Of a DNA stretch of 26,783 nt, positions 14,841 to 21,460 are shown in pieces (within the stretch, counting starts at the first letter, position 1; every line of letters begins with the position of its first letter). This DNA comes from RBG-16-66-20 sp049651845 (GTDB lineage Bacteria > Pseudomonadota > Gammaproteobacteria > Burkholderiales > SG8-39): positions 1-26,783 of the forward strand of contig JBASCW010000164.1 in assembly GCA_049651845.1 (NCBI GenBank), given 5' to 3'. Both the position numbers and the translations under genes were made by a program. The notes beneath the pieces were generated by a model. It was given only the letters and a program-made list of their open reading frames with translations. It was not told where the DNA came from and searched no databases.

Positions 14841-16148
14841 TCAATACGCGTTTGCGACGGGCAATTCCTGCGCAGGAAAGAGCGAAATGACCTTCGCGCC
14901 GTCGGGCGTGAGCACCACTTCCTCCTCGATGCGCGCGGCCGACACGCCGTCCTTTGCCGGGCAGAAAGTCTCCACCGCGAACACCATGCCCGCTTTCAGC
15001 TCGTAGGGCTCGATGAAGGAGTTCAGGCGCGAAATGAGCGGCCGCTCGTGCAGGCCGAGCCCGAGGCCGTGGCAGAAATTCAGGCCGAAGGCCGCCATCT
15101 CGGTCTCGAAGCCGATCTCGATCGAGTTGGGGAACATCTTCGCCACCTTGTCGGTGGTGACGCCCGGCTTGAGCATGCTGATCGCGCCGTCCATCCAGTG
15201 CCGCGCCTTCTTGTAGGCGTCCTTCTGCGCGGGCGTGGCCTTGCCCACCGCGAACGTGCGGTAGTAGCAGGTGCGGTAGCCGATGAAGGAATGGATGATG
15301 TCGAAATAGGCCTGGTCGCCGGGACGGATCAGGCGGTCGGTGAAGTTGTGCGGGTGCGGGCTGCAGCGCTCGCCGGCGATGGCGTTCACCGCCTCCACGC
15401 AGTCCGAGCCCATCTCGTAAAGGCGCTTGGAGGCGAGCGCGACGATCTGGCTTTCCTTCACGCCGGGCTTGAGCGCGGCGGTGATGTCCTGGTACACGCC
15501 GTCCACCATGGCCGAGGCGGTGTTCAGCAGCGTGATCTCGTCGTGGCTCTTCACTTCGCGCGCCATCAGCACCATCTGCTGGCCGTCGCGGATCTCGATG
15601 CCCTCATTCTCCAGCGCGAACAGGAAGCCCGGCTCGCAGACGTCCAGGCCGAGCGGCATCCCCGCCACGCCCTCCTGCACGAGGATGTCCTTGATCTCCT
15701 TCGCCGCAGCCTCGAACAGCCCGACCGACGGCCCGATCGCGCCGCGCATGCCCGGGTTGCCCGCGCGCACGTGGTCGTCCTGGAGCCAGGGGCAGTAGAG
15801 CTTGTGGTGGCGCGCCGCCGAGCCGAAATCCCAGACCCAGGGCTGGCCGGTGCCGGTGAGCAGGCAGTAGCGGATCAGCTTGTCGCGCGCCCACTCGCCG
15901 ATCACCGTGGACGAGATGTAGCGGATGTTGTGCTGGTCGAAGCACAGCATCGCGCCCAGGCCCGACTTGGCGAGCGACTGGCGCGTACGCGCAAGGCGGT
16001 AGCGGTGCAGGCGCTGGAAATCCACCCGCTCCTCGAAATCCACCTGGGTGATTCCCGGCGCCTGCAGCGGCCGGTGCCACTTGTGCATCGGCTTCAGGTC
16101 GTCCGCATCCACCGGGACGAACTGGGGCCTTTTCGTCTTCTTGGCCAA
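14841..16148 (-). CDS. M24-family (Xaa-Pro peptidase / creatinase-like) protein with an altered metal ligand
   Basis: From the TTG at 16148, which has a strong AGGAGG site just upstream, the protein is 435 residues; the in-frame start at 16220 lies beyond that site. The pita-bread fold is recognised by the ligand series: D283 (YFDIIHSF), H360 (FCHGLGLGLHERP), E393 (VFAVETFCP) and a glutamate in RIEEEVVL near 407. The second aspartate of the usual set (D271 in E. coli PepP, 11 residues after the first) is replaced by C294 in YRTCYYRTF. The protein may therefore bind metal unusually or not act as a peptidase, as in creatinase or DddP lyases, which share this fold. It heads the operon with the dehydrogenase, Bug protein and monooxygenase, which suggests a catabolic C-N or C-S bond role rather than peptide turnover. 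Confidence 0.88.
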   Translation of the reverse strand: MAKKTKRPQFVPVDADDLKPMHKWHRPLQAPGITQVDFEERVDFQRLHRYRLARTRQSLAKSGLGAMLCFDQHNIRYISSTVIGEWARDKLIRYCLLTGTGQPWVWDFGSAARHHKLYCPWLQDDHVRAGNPGMRGAIGPSVGLFEAAAKEIKDILVQEGVAGMPLGLDVCEPGFLFALENEGIEIRDGQQMVLMAREVKSHDEITLLNTASAMVDGVYQDITAALKPGVKESQIVALASKRLYEMGSDCVEAVNAIAGERCSPHPHNFTDRLIRPGDQAYFDIIHSFIGYRTCYYRTFAVGKATPAQKDAYKKARHWMDGAISMLKPGVTTDKVAKMFPNSIEIGFETEMAAFGLNFCHGLGLGLHERPLISRLNSFIEPYELKAGMVFAVETFCPAKDGVSAARIEEEVVLTPDGAKVISLFPAQELPVANAY

Positions 16149-16203
16149 GCAACCTCCTCCTGGGGAAGGAGAATAGCACCCCGAAAAGGGGCAAGCGGCG
16201 CTT

Positions 16204-16467
16204 TCATTGGATCCACGCAAAGAATCGCTCGACGATCCAGCGGCGCTCGTATCGCCGCAGGCGACGAGCGTCTTGGGTTTTCATCTTCCGGTTGGAGCGG
16301 TGCGGTGCAATCAACTCCACACCGTCGTTGTTCAATTCCTCGTCCAACGCATCGCTGTCGTAGGCGCGATCGCCAATCAGGTTCTGGGGCTTCGCTTCGA
16401 TCATGTGGAAGTCGAAACTCAGTTGCACCAGCGTGACTTCGTGATGATTGGCCGCGCCCGCGCACAC
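16204..16467 (-). pseudogene. IS5-family transposase fragment
   Basis: About 80 codons read ANHHEVTLVQLSFDF, then IGDRAYDSDALDEEL, APHRSNRKMKTQD and RRYERRWIVERFFAWIQ. This is the C-terminal DDE region of IS5-type transposases, including the Y-(2)-R-(3)-E-(6)-K-like signature around RRW-VERFFAW. Full proteins continue past FAWIQ for about 30 residues; here a TGA follows at once. The N-terminal two thirds are missing upstream of about 16455. No inverted repeats are visible, so both ends were lost and the piece cannot move. It lies just upstream of the M24 gene. Confidence 0.85.
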
Positions 16468-16475
16468 CCGACCAC

Positions 16476-16757
16476 GTGCGCATGGCCTGCGCCTCGGCGA
16501 GCACGAGCTACCGCGAGAAGCTGAGCGAGCCCGAGCTCCTGCGCGCTCTGCTCACTGGCGGGATTGCGCCGCGCAGGCGGCCGCATTTCCGCATGTTGCT
16601 GGATGAGTCGCCGGTAGGGCTTCTGAAGGGCCTGGCGGAAGAGGTCGGCAGGTACGTGCAGCCTGGCCGGGTCAAACAGCCTCGCGCCCGCTACGCTTCC
16701 GGGAACTCGAATCTGACTCCGTTCTTCAGACTGGCGGAAGCACGGCTGGACATCTAG
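16476..16757 (+). CDS. Unrecognised ORF, possibly a gene remnant
   Basis: A 93-codon reading frame of which I recognise no part. The section from LSEPELLRALLTGGIA to LLKGLAEEVGRYV has plausible helical character and then ends NLTPFFRLAEARLDI. There is no clear Shine-Dalgarno site before its ATG, and it begins where the IS fragment ends, so it may be the C-terminal stub of a gene cut by the transposon. It lies 24 bases before the AbrB-type antitoxin gene on the same strand. It could equally be a chance frame. The opposite strand frame here is not more convincing. Confidence 0.3.
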   Translation: MRMACASASTSYREKLSEPELLRALLTGGIAPRRRPHFRMLLDESPVGLLKGLAEEVGRYVQPGRVKQPRARYASGNSNLTPFFRLAEARLDI

Positions 16758-16781
16758 TAAAACATCGTTTAACATGCGCGC

Positions 16782-17009
16782 ATGCTGAAATCCATCTCCA
16801 AGATCGGCAATTCCCAGGGCCTCATATTCGATGCCGCGCTGTGCGAACTCAGCGGCCTCAAGGCCGGCGACCAAGTCAATGTGACGGTGCACGAAGGGGG
16901 AGCGCTCGTCATCACACCCATGCGTCCGACGATTCCCGCCGCGGATGCGGCCGCCTCGGCGAAAGCGCTGATCCGACGGAACAGCAAGCTCTTCAAGCGC
17001 CTTGCCTAA
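16782..17009 (+). CDS. AbrB/MazE-type antitoxin
   Basis: A 75-residue protein with a swapped-hairpin AbrB domain at residues 1-48: MLKSISKIGNSQGLIFDAAL, then LSGLKAGDQVNVTV and GGALVITPM. The KIGNSQG turn is typical of MazE/AbrB antitoxins that bind their own promoter. The tail after residue 55 (ASAKALIRRNSKLFKRLA) is helical and basic and probably contacts the toxin. The Doc-type gene overlaps its end by 8 bases, so the pair is translationally coupled and probably self-repressed. The short upstream sequence contains AAAACATCGTTTAACATG, AT-rich enough for a promoter, but no clear boxes. Confidence 0.88.
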   Translation: MLKSISKIGNSQGLIFDAALCELSGLKAGDQVNVTVHEGGALVITPMRPTIPAADAAASAKALIRRNSKLFKRLA

Positions 17010-17418
17010 GAAGGCGTTTCGGCACCTAGAGGTCGAAGCGGTGGTGGCGATTCACGCCGAGGTGCTCGCGGCGCATGGCGGCAGTCCCGGTCTCAGGGAC
17101 AAGGGCCTGCTCGAATCCGCGGTTGCCGCACCGCAAGCGTCTTTCGGCGGGCAACCGCTGATTGTGGATCCGATCGAGATCGCCGCTGCGTATCTCTTTT
17201 ACCTCTGCCGCAATCATCCTTTCGTGGATGGCAACAAGCGTACGGCCCTCGCTGCGTCCCTTGTGGTTCTCGGCGAGAACCGACTGCTTCCAGACCCGGA
17301 ACTGCCTGACCGGCACATCGATGACTGGGAGTCGCTCGTCCTGGATGTCGCTGCATCGAGGATCGACCGCGAGCAGACCTCCGCTCGGCTAAAGAGGCTG
17401 CTCAAGCGCAAGACGTGA
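17002..17418 (+). CDS. doc: Doc/death-on-curing family toxin (Fic fold)
   Basis: A 138-residue protein with the Fic/Doc core HPFVDGNKRTA at 72-82, the variant seen in many Doc-family proteins (P1 Doc has HxFxDANKRTA); P1 Doc phosphorylates EF-Tu. Other family features are HGGSPGLRDKGLLESAVAAP (25-44), the usual N-terminal loop, and AAAYLFYLCRN before the motif. It starts with TTG at 17002, overlapping the antitoxin TAA by 8 bases; no ATG is available before the conserved part. It is complete and has all motif residues, so it is probably functional. It is convergent with lon, 27 bases away. Confidence 0.88.
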   Translation: MPKKAFRHLEVEAVVAIHAEVLAAHGGSPGLRDKGLLESAVAAPQASFGGQPLIVDPIEIAAAYLFYLCRNHPFVDGNKRTALAASLVVLGENRLLPDPELPDRHIDDWESLVLDVAASRIDREQTSARLKRLLKRKT

Positions 17419-17445
17419 GTTTGGGCTCCGACCCGCTTTTCAGGC

Positions 17446-19890
17446 TCAGGCGGCTTGCTTGTGCTCCGGCTGCGGCAGCTCGCCGATCGCCGTCCTCACC
17501 GCGTCTTCCACCTTGTCGAGGAAGACGAACTCGAGCTTGGCTTTCGCATCGGCGGGGATGTCCTCGAGGTCCTTGGCGTTCCTCGCGGGCACCATCACGG
17601 TCTTGATGCCGGCGCGAAGCGCCGCGAGGGACTTTTCCTTCAGGCCGCCGATGGGCATAACCAGGCCGCGCAGGGAGATTTCGCCGGTCATCGCGACGTC
17701 GGCGCGGATCGGCTTGTCGGTGAGCAGAGAGACCAGCGCCAGGTACATCGCCACGCCCGCGCTGGGCCCATCCTTGGGCGTCGCGCCCGCGGGCACGTGC
17801 ACGTGGATGTCCACGTCGTCGAGCTTGAGGCCGAGCGTGTTCTTCGCGAGCGTGAGCGCGGCTTGCGCCGACTCCTTCATCACGTCGCCGAGCTGACCGG
17901 TGAGGATGAGCTTGCCCCTGCCCGGCACCCTGGAGGCTTCGATGAACAGGATGTCGCCGCCTACCGGCGTCCAGGCGAGGCCCGTGGCCACGCCGGGGGT
18001 CGCGGTGCGCAGCGCCACCTCGTTCTCGAACTTCTTCGCGCCGAGGATGCCGTGGAGATCCTGGGCATCGATGACGATCTGCTCGGTGACCCCTTCGGCG
18101 ATCTTCATGGCGGCATTGCGAAGCACCGACCCGATCGCGCGTTCGAGGTTGCGCACGCCTGCCTCGCGCGTATAGTCGGCGATGATCGTTCTCACGGCGT
18201 CATCGGAAAGGGAAACCTGGTCGGCAAGCAGACCATTGGTCTCGAGCTGCCGTTTCACGAGGTACGTCTTCGCGATCTGCAGCTTCTCTTCCTCGGTGTA
18301 GCCGGGCAGCTGGATGATCTCCATGCGGTCGCGCAAGGGCCCCGGGATGGTGTCGAGCTGGTTCGCGGTGGCGATGAACATCACGCGCGACAGGTCGAAG
18401 TCCTGCCCCAGGTAGTTGTCGCGGAACTTCGCGTTCTGCTCCGGGTCGAGCACTTCCAGCAGCGCCGAGGACGGGTCGCCGTGGAAGCCGCCCGCGCCCA
18501 GCTTGTCGATCTCGTCGAGCATCAGCACGCCCGCGCGCGAGCCCGCGCGCTTGATCGCAGTGATCACATTGCCGGGTAGGGCGCCGATGTAGGTGCGCCG
18601 ATGGCCGCGGATCTCGGCCTCGTCGTGCGTGCCGCCCAGCGCCACGCGCTGGAATTTGCGGCCGGTCGCGCGCGCGATGGACTGCCCGAGCGAGGTCTTG
18701 CCCACGCCCGGCGGGCCGACGAAGCACAGGATCGGGCTCTTGCCCTCGGGGTTGAGCTTGCGCACCGCGAGGTACTCGAGGATCCGGCGCTTGATTTTCT
18801 CCAGGCCGAAGTGGTCCTCGTCGAGCACTTTTCTCGCCTCGGCGATGTCGATTGCCTTTTGCGGTTCCGCCTTCCAGGGCAGCTCGGTCATCCACTCGAG
18901 CCAGGTGCGCAGCATCGAGCTCTCGGCCGACTGCTCGCCCATGCGCGAGAGGCGCTTGAACTCCTTTTTCACGTGCTTGAGCGTCTCTTCCGGGAAGCCG
19001 GCCGCGTCGATCGCCTTCTTGAGTTCCTCGATCTCGGCCGCGGTGTCTTCCTCGTCGCCCAGCTCCTTCTGGATCTGGCGCATCTGCTCGCGCAGCACGT
19101 GCTCGCGCTGGCGGTCGTCGAATTCCTTGCGCGTCTTGTCGCCGATCTCCTTCGAAAGGCGCATCACCTCCAGGCGCTTGGCGAGGAAGCCCAGCACCTT
19201 GTCCAGGCGCGCGCCGAGCTCGACGGTATCGAGGATGTCCTGCTTCTCCTCGTTCTTGATGTCGAGCAGGTTGGCGACCATGTCGGCGAGCTGGCCGGGC
19301 GACTCGATCGCGCGCACCACCTCGGCGAGCTCGTCCGGGGCGTTCGGCAGCAGGCCGATCGCCTCGACCGCCTGCTCCTTCAGCTGCAGGAAGCGCGCCT
19401 CGACCTCCGAGCCGGAAGCCGTGGCCTCGGGGATCCAGGCGACGCTCGCCACCAGGAATGGCCAGCCTTCGAGGAACTCGAGCACGCGGAAGCGCCGCTC
19501 GCCCTGCACCATGAGGTGGCTCGCGCCGCCCGCGGCGCCCGCGTAGCGCACCACCTGGCCGGCGGTGCCGACGCGGTAGAGGTCCTTCGGGCCGACGCTG
19601 TCGGTCCGGGGATCGCGCTGCAGGAGAAAGCCCACCTTGAGGCTGTTGCGCGTGGCTTCGCTCGCCGCGGCCACGGAAGACGCGCGGCCCACGGTGATCG
19701 GCGAGATCACGCCCGGGAAGAGCACGGCGTTCCTCAAGGGGATCAGGATCAGCGCGTCCTCGGGGATCGGGCGCGTCGCGAGCGCAGTCGAACGGCCGCT
19801 TGGCGAGGCTTTTTCCTGCCCAGCCGCCGCTTCCACCGCTTCGCCCTCCAGCACTTCCGCCTTGTCCTTCTTCCTGCGCCAGAAATCCAT
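17446..19890 (-). CDS. lon: ATP-dependent Lon protease
   Basis: Lon is a cytoplasmic AAA+ serine protease that degrades misfolded and regulatory proteins, including many antitoxins. From the ATG at 19890, which follows GGGAGATGTC, the protein is 814 residues. In order: a 45-residue charged N-terminal extension, the LON substrate domain from DALILIPLRNAVLFPG, a coiled section around REHVLREQMRQIQKELG, Walker A GPPGVGKTS near residue 393, Walker B MLDEIDKLG, and the protease domain with the Ser-Lys dyad S708 (PKDGPSAG) and K751 (GGLKEK), spaced like E. coli S679/K722. The frame is open to 19998 but the upstream part is not Lon-like. A heat-shock promoter may lie between 19891 and 19960; I see only weak candidates. 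It is convergent with doc. Confidence 0.97.
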   Translation of the reverse strand: MDFWRRKKDKAEVLEGEAVEAAAGQEKASPSGRSTALATRPIPEDALILIPLRNAVLFPGVISPITVGRASSVAAASEATRNSLKVGFLLQRDPRTDSVGPKDLYRVGTAGQVVRYAGAAGGASHLMVQGERRFRVLEFLEGWPFLVASVAWIPEATASGSEVEARFLQLKEQAVEAIGLLPNAPDELAEVVRAIESPGQLADMVANLLDIKNEEKQDILDTVELGARLDKVLGFLAKRLEVMRLSKEIGDKTRKEFDDRQREHVLREQMRQIQKELGDEEDTAAEIEELKKAIDAAGFPEETLKHVKKEFKRLSRMGEQSAESSMLRTWLEWMTELPWKAEPQKAIDIAEARKVLDEDHFGLEKIKRRILEYLAVRKLNPEGKSPILCFVGPPGVGKTSLGQSIARATGRKFQRVALGGTHDEAEIRGHRRTYIGALPGNVITAIKRAGSRAGVLMLDEIDKLGAGGFHGDPSSALLEVLDPEQNAKFRDNYLGQDFDLSRVMFIATANQLDTIPGPLRDRMEIIQLPGYTEEEKLQIAKTYLVKRQLETNGLLADQVSLSDDAVRTIIADYTREAGVRNLERAIGSVLRNAAMKIAEGVTEQIVIDAQDLHGILGAKKFENEVALRTATPGVATGLAWTPVGGDILFIEASRVPGRGKLILTGQLGDVMKESAQAALTLAKNTLGLKLDDVDIHVHVPAGATPKDGPSAGVAMYLALVSLLTDKPIRADVAMTGEISLRGLVMPIGGLKEKSLAALRAGIKTVMVPARNAKDLEDIPADAKAKLEFVFLDKVEDAVRTAIGELPQPEHKQAA

Positions 19891-20012
19891 GACATCTCCC
19901 GGGAACCAACGCGGGTATACGCGTCTCGACTTAAGTGAGGGCGTTTGGGCACGAATCAACCCCGCCGATGTCCTAGAATTGCAAGGAAAATCCCACAAAC
20001 GAGGATCCTGGT

Positions 20013-20369
20013 ATGCCTGCCACCACCACCGCCAGCGGCCTGATCATCGACGACCTCGTGGTCGGCACGGGCGCGGCTGCCGCCGCGGGACAGCAGGTCA
20101 GCGTGCACTACACGGGCTGGCTGCTTTTCGGCGGCGAGAAGGGCAAGAAGTTCGATTCCAGCAAGGACCGCGGCGACCCGTTCGGCTTTCCGCTGGGCGC
20201 CGGCCACGTCATCAAGGGCTGGGACGAGGGCGTGCAGGGCATGAAGGTCGGCGGAACACGGAAGCTGACGATTCCCCCTGCGCTCGGCTACGGCGCGCGC
20301 GGCGCCGGCGGCGTGATCCCGCCCAACGCCACGCTGATCTTCGAAGTGGAGCTGCTCGGCGTGGGCTGA
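20013..20369 (+). CDS. FKBP-type peptidyl-prolyl cis-trans isomerase
   Basis: A 118-residue single FKBP domain without signal peptide, so cytoplasmic. Typical pieces: VSVHYTGWLLFGGEKGKKFD, KDRGDPFGFPLGAGHVIKGW (the active-site tryptophan in VIKGWDEG), MKVGGTRKLTIPPALGYGAR and IPPNATLIFEVELLGVG. It catalyses proline isomerisation during folding. The ATG has GAGGAT six bases upstream, and a TAGAAT box at 19973-19978 fits a promoter with a leader of about 27 bases. It is divergent from lon, 122 bases away, so two proteostasis genes share an upstream region. The next gene starts 8 bases after its stop. Confidence 0.95.
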   Translation: MPATTTASGLIIDDLVVGTGAAAAAGQQVSVHYTGWLLFGGEKGKKFDSSKDRGDPFGFPLGAGHVIKGWDEGVQGMKVGGTRKLTIPPALGYGARGAGGVIPPNATLIFEVELLGVG

Positions 20370-20377
20370 GGCGGCGC

Positions 20378-20605
20378 ATGCAATACCTCCTGCAGGCCTT
20401 CGTCGCGCTCGGCGCCCTGATCCTCGGGCCCACCGTGCTCGAGACCCCCGAGCAGCTCGAGTGGCAGATCGTCGCCGCCGTCGTGATGCTGATCCTGGCC
20501 GGCCTCGCCTACCGCGGCATCGTCGGCTTCGTGAACAGCCGGCGCCCGAAGCGCTTCCTCGACAGCGTCATGGCGCCGAAGCAGCCGCCCAAGCCGAAGG
20601 AGTGA
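20378..20605 (+). CDS. Small predicted membrane protein
   Basis: A 75-residue protein with two hydrophobic stretches, YLLQAFVALGALILGP (3-18) and IVAAVVMLILAGLAYRGIVGF (30-50), then a basic proline-rich tail RRPKRFLDSVMAPKQPPKPKE. I do not recognise the family. The ATG is 8 bases after the FKBP stop, and the codon pattern is GC-rich at third positions as in its neighbours, so a real cotranscribed gene is likely. Its last 38 bases overlap the 3' end of the convergent DUF1643 gene. Confidence 0.65.
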   Translation: MQYLLQAFVALGALILGPTVLETPEQLEWQIVAAVVMLILAGLAYRGIVGFVNSRRPKRFLDSVMAPKQPPKPKE

Positions 20606-21134
20606 GCGCCCCCGGCAGGTAGAGCGGGTGCGCGGGCTCGTCGTTGGCGTTCAGTCGCAGGGTGTGAAGGGAAATCCGGTTTTTTCTCAGTATCGCTTTT
20701 ACGTCTGAAGAGCGATCGAGAAACAAACCATGATTCCCCCACGCACAGACAACGATCGCCGCCTCGCGCGCCGCGCGCAGGATCGCCGCGTCGTTGCCCG
20801 GTCCGACCGGGTCCGCAGCCGCTCTCATCTGTTTTGGACTTGTATTTCTGAATGCAAAAATATTCGTAACGATGAGCGCGCCATATCCCCAGCGTTCGGC
20901 GTAGTCGCGCGCGCGTGCGCAGGTCGGATCGAGCTTGTGCTCGTCCGCGGTGCTGGGATTGAGCATCAGGAAGTTCGCGGCGGGCTTGCCGGCGTCCCAG
21001 CGGCGCCACAAGAGGTAGCGCCAGCGCCGGCAGGACGAGAACTCCGCCCCCGCCGCGTTCCTGACAATGGGGTCAGAGCCGGATATTCCGCAGGGCGGAA
21101 TATCCGGCTCTGACCCCCTTTTCCTACTCCGCAC
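20568..21134 (-). CDS. DUF1643 protein whose apparent N-terminus crosses a palindromic repeat
   Basis: The family core is clear: CRRWRYLLWRRWD, FLMLNPSTADEHKLDPTCAR, WGYGALIVTNIFAFRNTSP, AIVVCAWG and HPLYLPGALTP at the end. Function is unknown. DUF1643 proteins normally begin a few residues before F-S-x-C-x-x-W/Y-R-Y. Here no ATG, and no GTG or TTG in frame, is found between that point and the palindrome; the next in-frame start is GTG at 21134, in the end of the DUF1330 gene. Used as start, it would translate the hairpin into about 20 residues (SEPDIPPCGISGSDP). An ATT in frame at the repeat edge is the other option. The gene may therefore be damaged. Two patches (20671-20700 and 20821-20870, 34 percent GC) use AGA, ATT, TTT and ACA codons. 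Confidence 0.75.
   Translation of the reverse strand: MRSRKRGSEPDIPPCGISGSDPIVRNAAGAEFSSCRRWRYLLWRRWDAGKPAANFLMLNPSTADEHKLDPTCARARDYAERWGYGALIVTNIFAFRNTSPKQMRAAADPVGPGNDAAILRAAREAAIVVCAWGNHGLFLDRSSDVKAILRKNRISLHTLRLNANDEPAHPLYLPGALTPSAWAAASAP
21069..21126. repeat. GGGGTCAGAGC palindrome, copy 4, with a different core
   Basis: Left arm 21069-21091, loop AGG at 21092-21094, right arm 21095-21117: a perfect 23-base stem. The outer GGGGTCAGAGC is the same as in copies 1-3, but the inner arm is CGGATATTCCGC instead of AACATTTCAG. On the right side C-TTTT-CCTA follows, giving the TAG stop (21126-21124) of the minus-strand DUF1330 gene. The left outer flank has only CAAT and lacks the mirrored stop, which is where DUF1643 reads on. 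Confidence 0.93.
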
Positions 21135-21420
21135 CCTCCACCACCCGCATGTCGCGGTCCACGTTGCCCTCGCCGAGCGCGCGCAGCGCTTCCTGGTAGC
21201 CCGGGCTGGTATAGGCGGCGAGCGCCTGGCTCATGCTCGCGAACTCGATCACCACGGTGCGCTGCTTCTGCCCGTTCTCGTAGGTCTGCACCGGCACGCC
21301 GCGCACGAGGAAGGTGCCGCCCGCCGCGATCATCGCCGGCCCGGCGAGCTTGGCGTAGGCCGCGAGCTTGTCGGGATTCTTGATGGACTTGTAGGTGGTG
21401 ACGATGTAGGCCTTGGGCAT
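21124..21420 (-). CDS. DUF1330 protein
   Basis: 98 residues from the ATG at 21420, which has GGAGG eight bases before it: MPKAYIVTTYKSIKNPDKL, then LAGPAMIAAGGTFLVRG, RTVVIEFASMSQALAAYTSPGYQEAL. This is the DUF1330 dimeric alpha-beta barrel fold, distantly like antibiotic-biosynthesis monooxygenases; substrates are unknown. The reading frame runs further upstream, but the Shine-Dalgarno site and family N-terminus fix this start. Its TAG stop is part of the palindrome flank, and the C-terminus (MRVVEGAE) appears complete. It lies 40 bases after the helicase gene on the same strand, so it may be cotranscribed with it. Confidence 0.9.
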   Translation of the reverse strand: MPKAYIVTTYKSIKNPDKLAAYAKLAGPAMIAAGGTFLVRGVPVQTYENGQKQRTVVIEFASMSQALAAYTSPGYQEALRALGEGNVDRDMRVVEGAE

Positions 21421-21460
21421 GCGGTCCTCCGTGGATGGAAGGCCGCAATGTACCGTCAAA

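Noticed and set aside
16180..16193. Small CCCC-GAAAA-GGGG hairpin before the M24 gene
   Set aside because: Four-base arms are too short to support a terminator or regulatory call.
14787..16436. 549-codon plus-strand frame across the M24 gene
   Set aside because: Antisense shadow spanning a gene and an IS fragment; no motifs.
16419..16892. 157-codon minus-strand frame opposite the unrecognised ORF and the antitoxin
   Set aside because: It covers the AbrB gene, which has clear family features on plus; composition looks like a shadow.
19891..19998. Upstream extension of the lon reading frame
   Set aside because: The extra residues are not Lon-like and GGGAG precedes the ATG at 19890.
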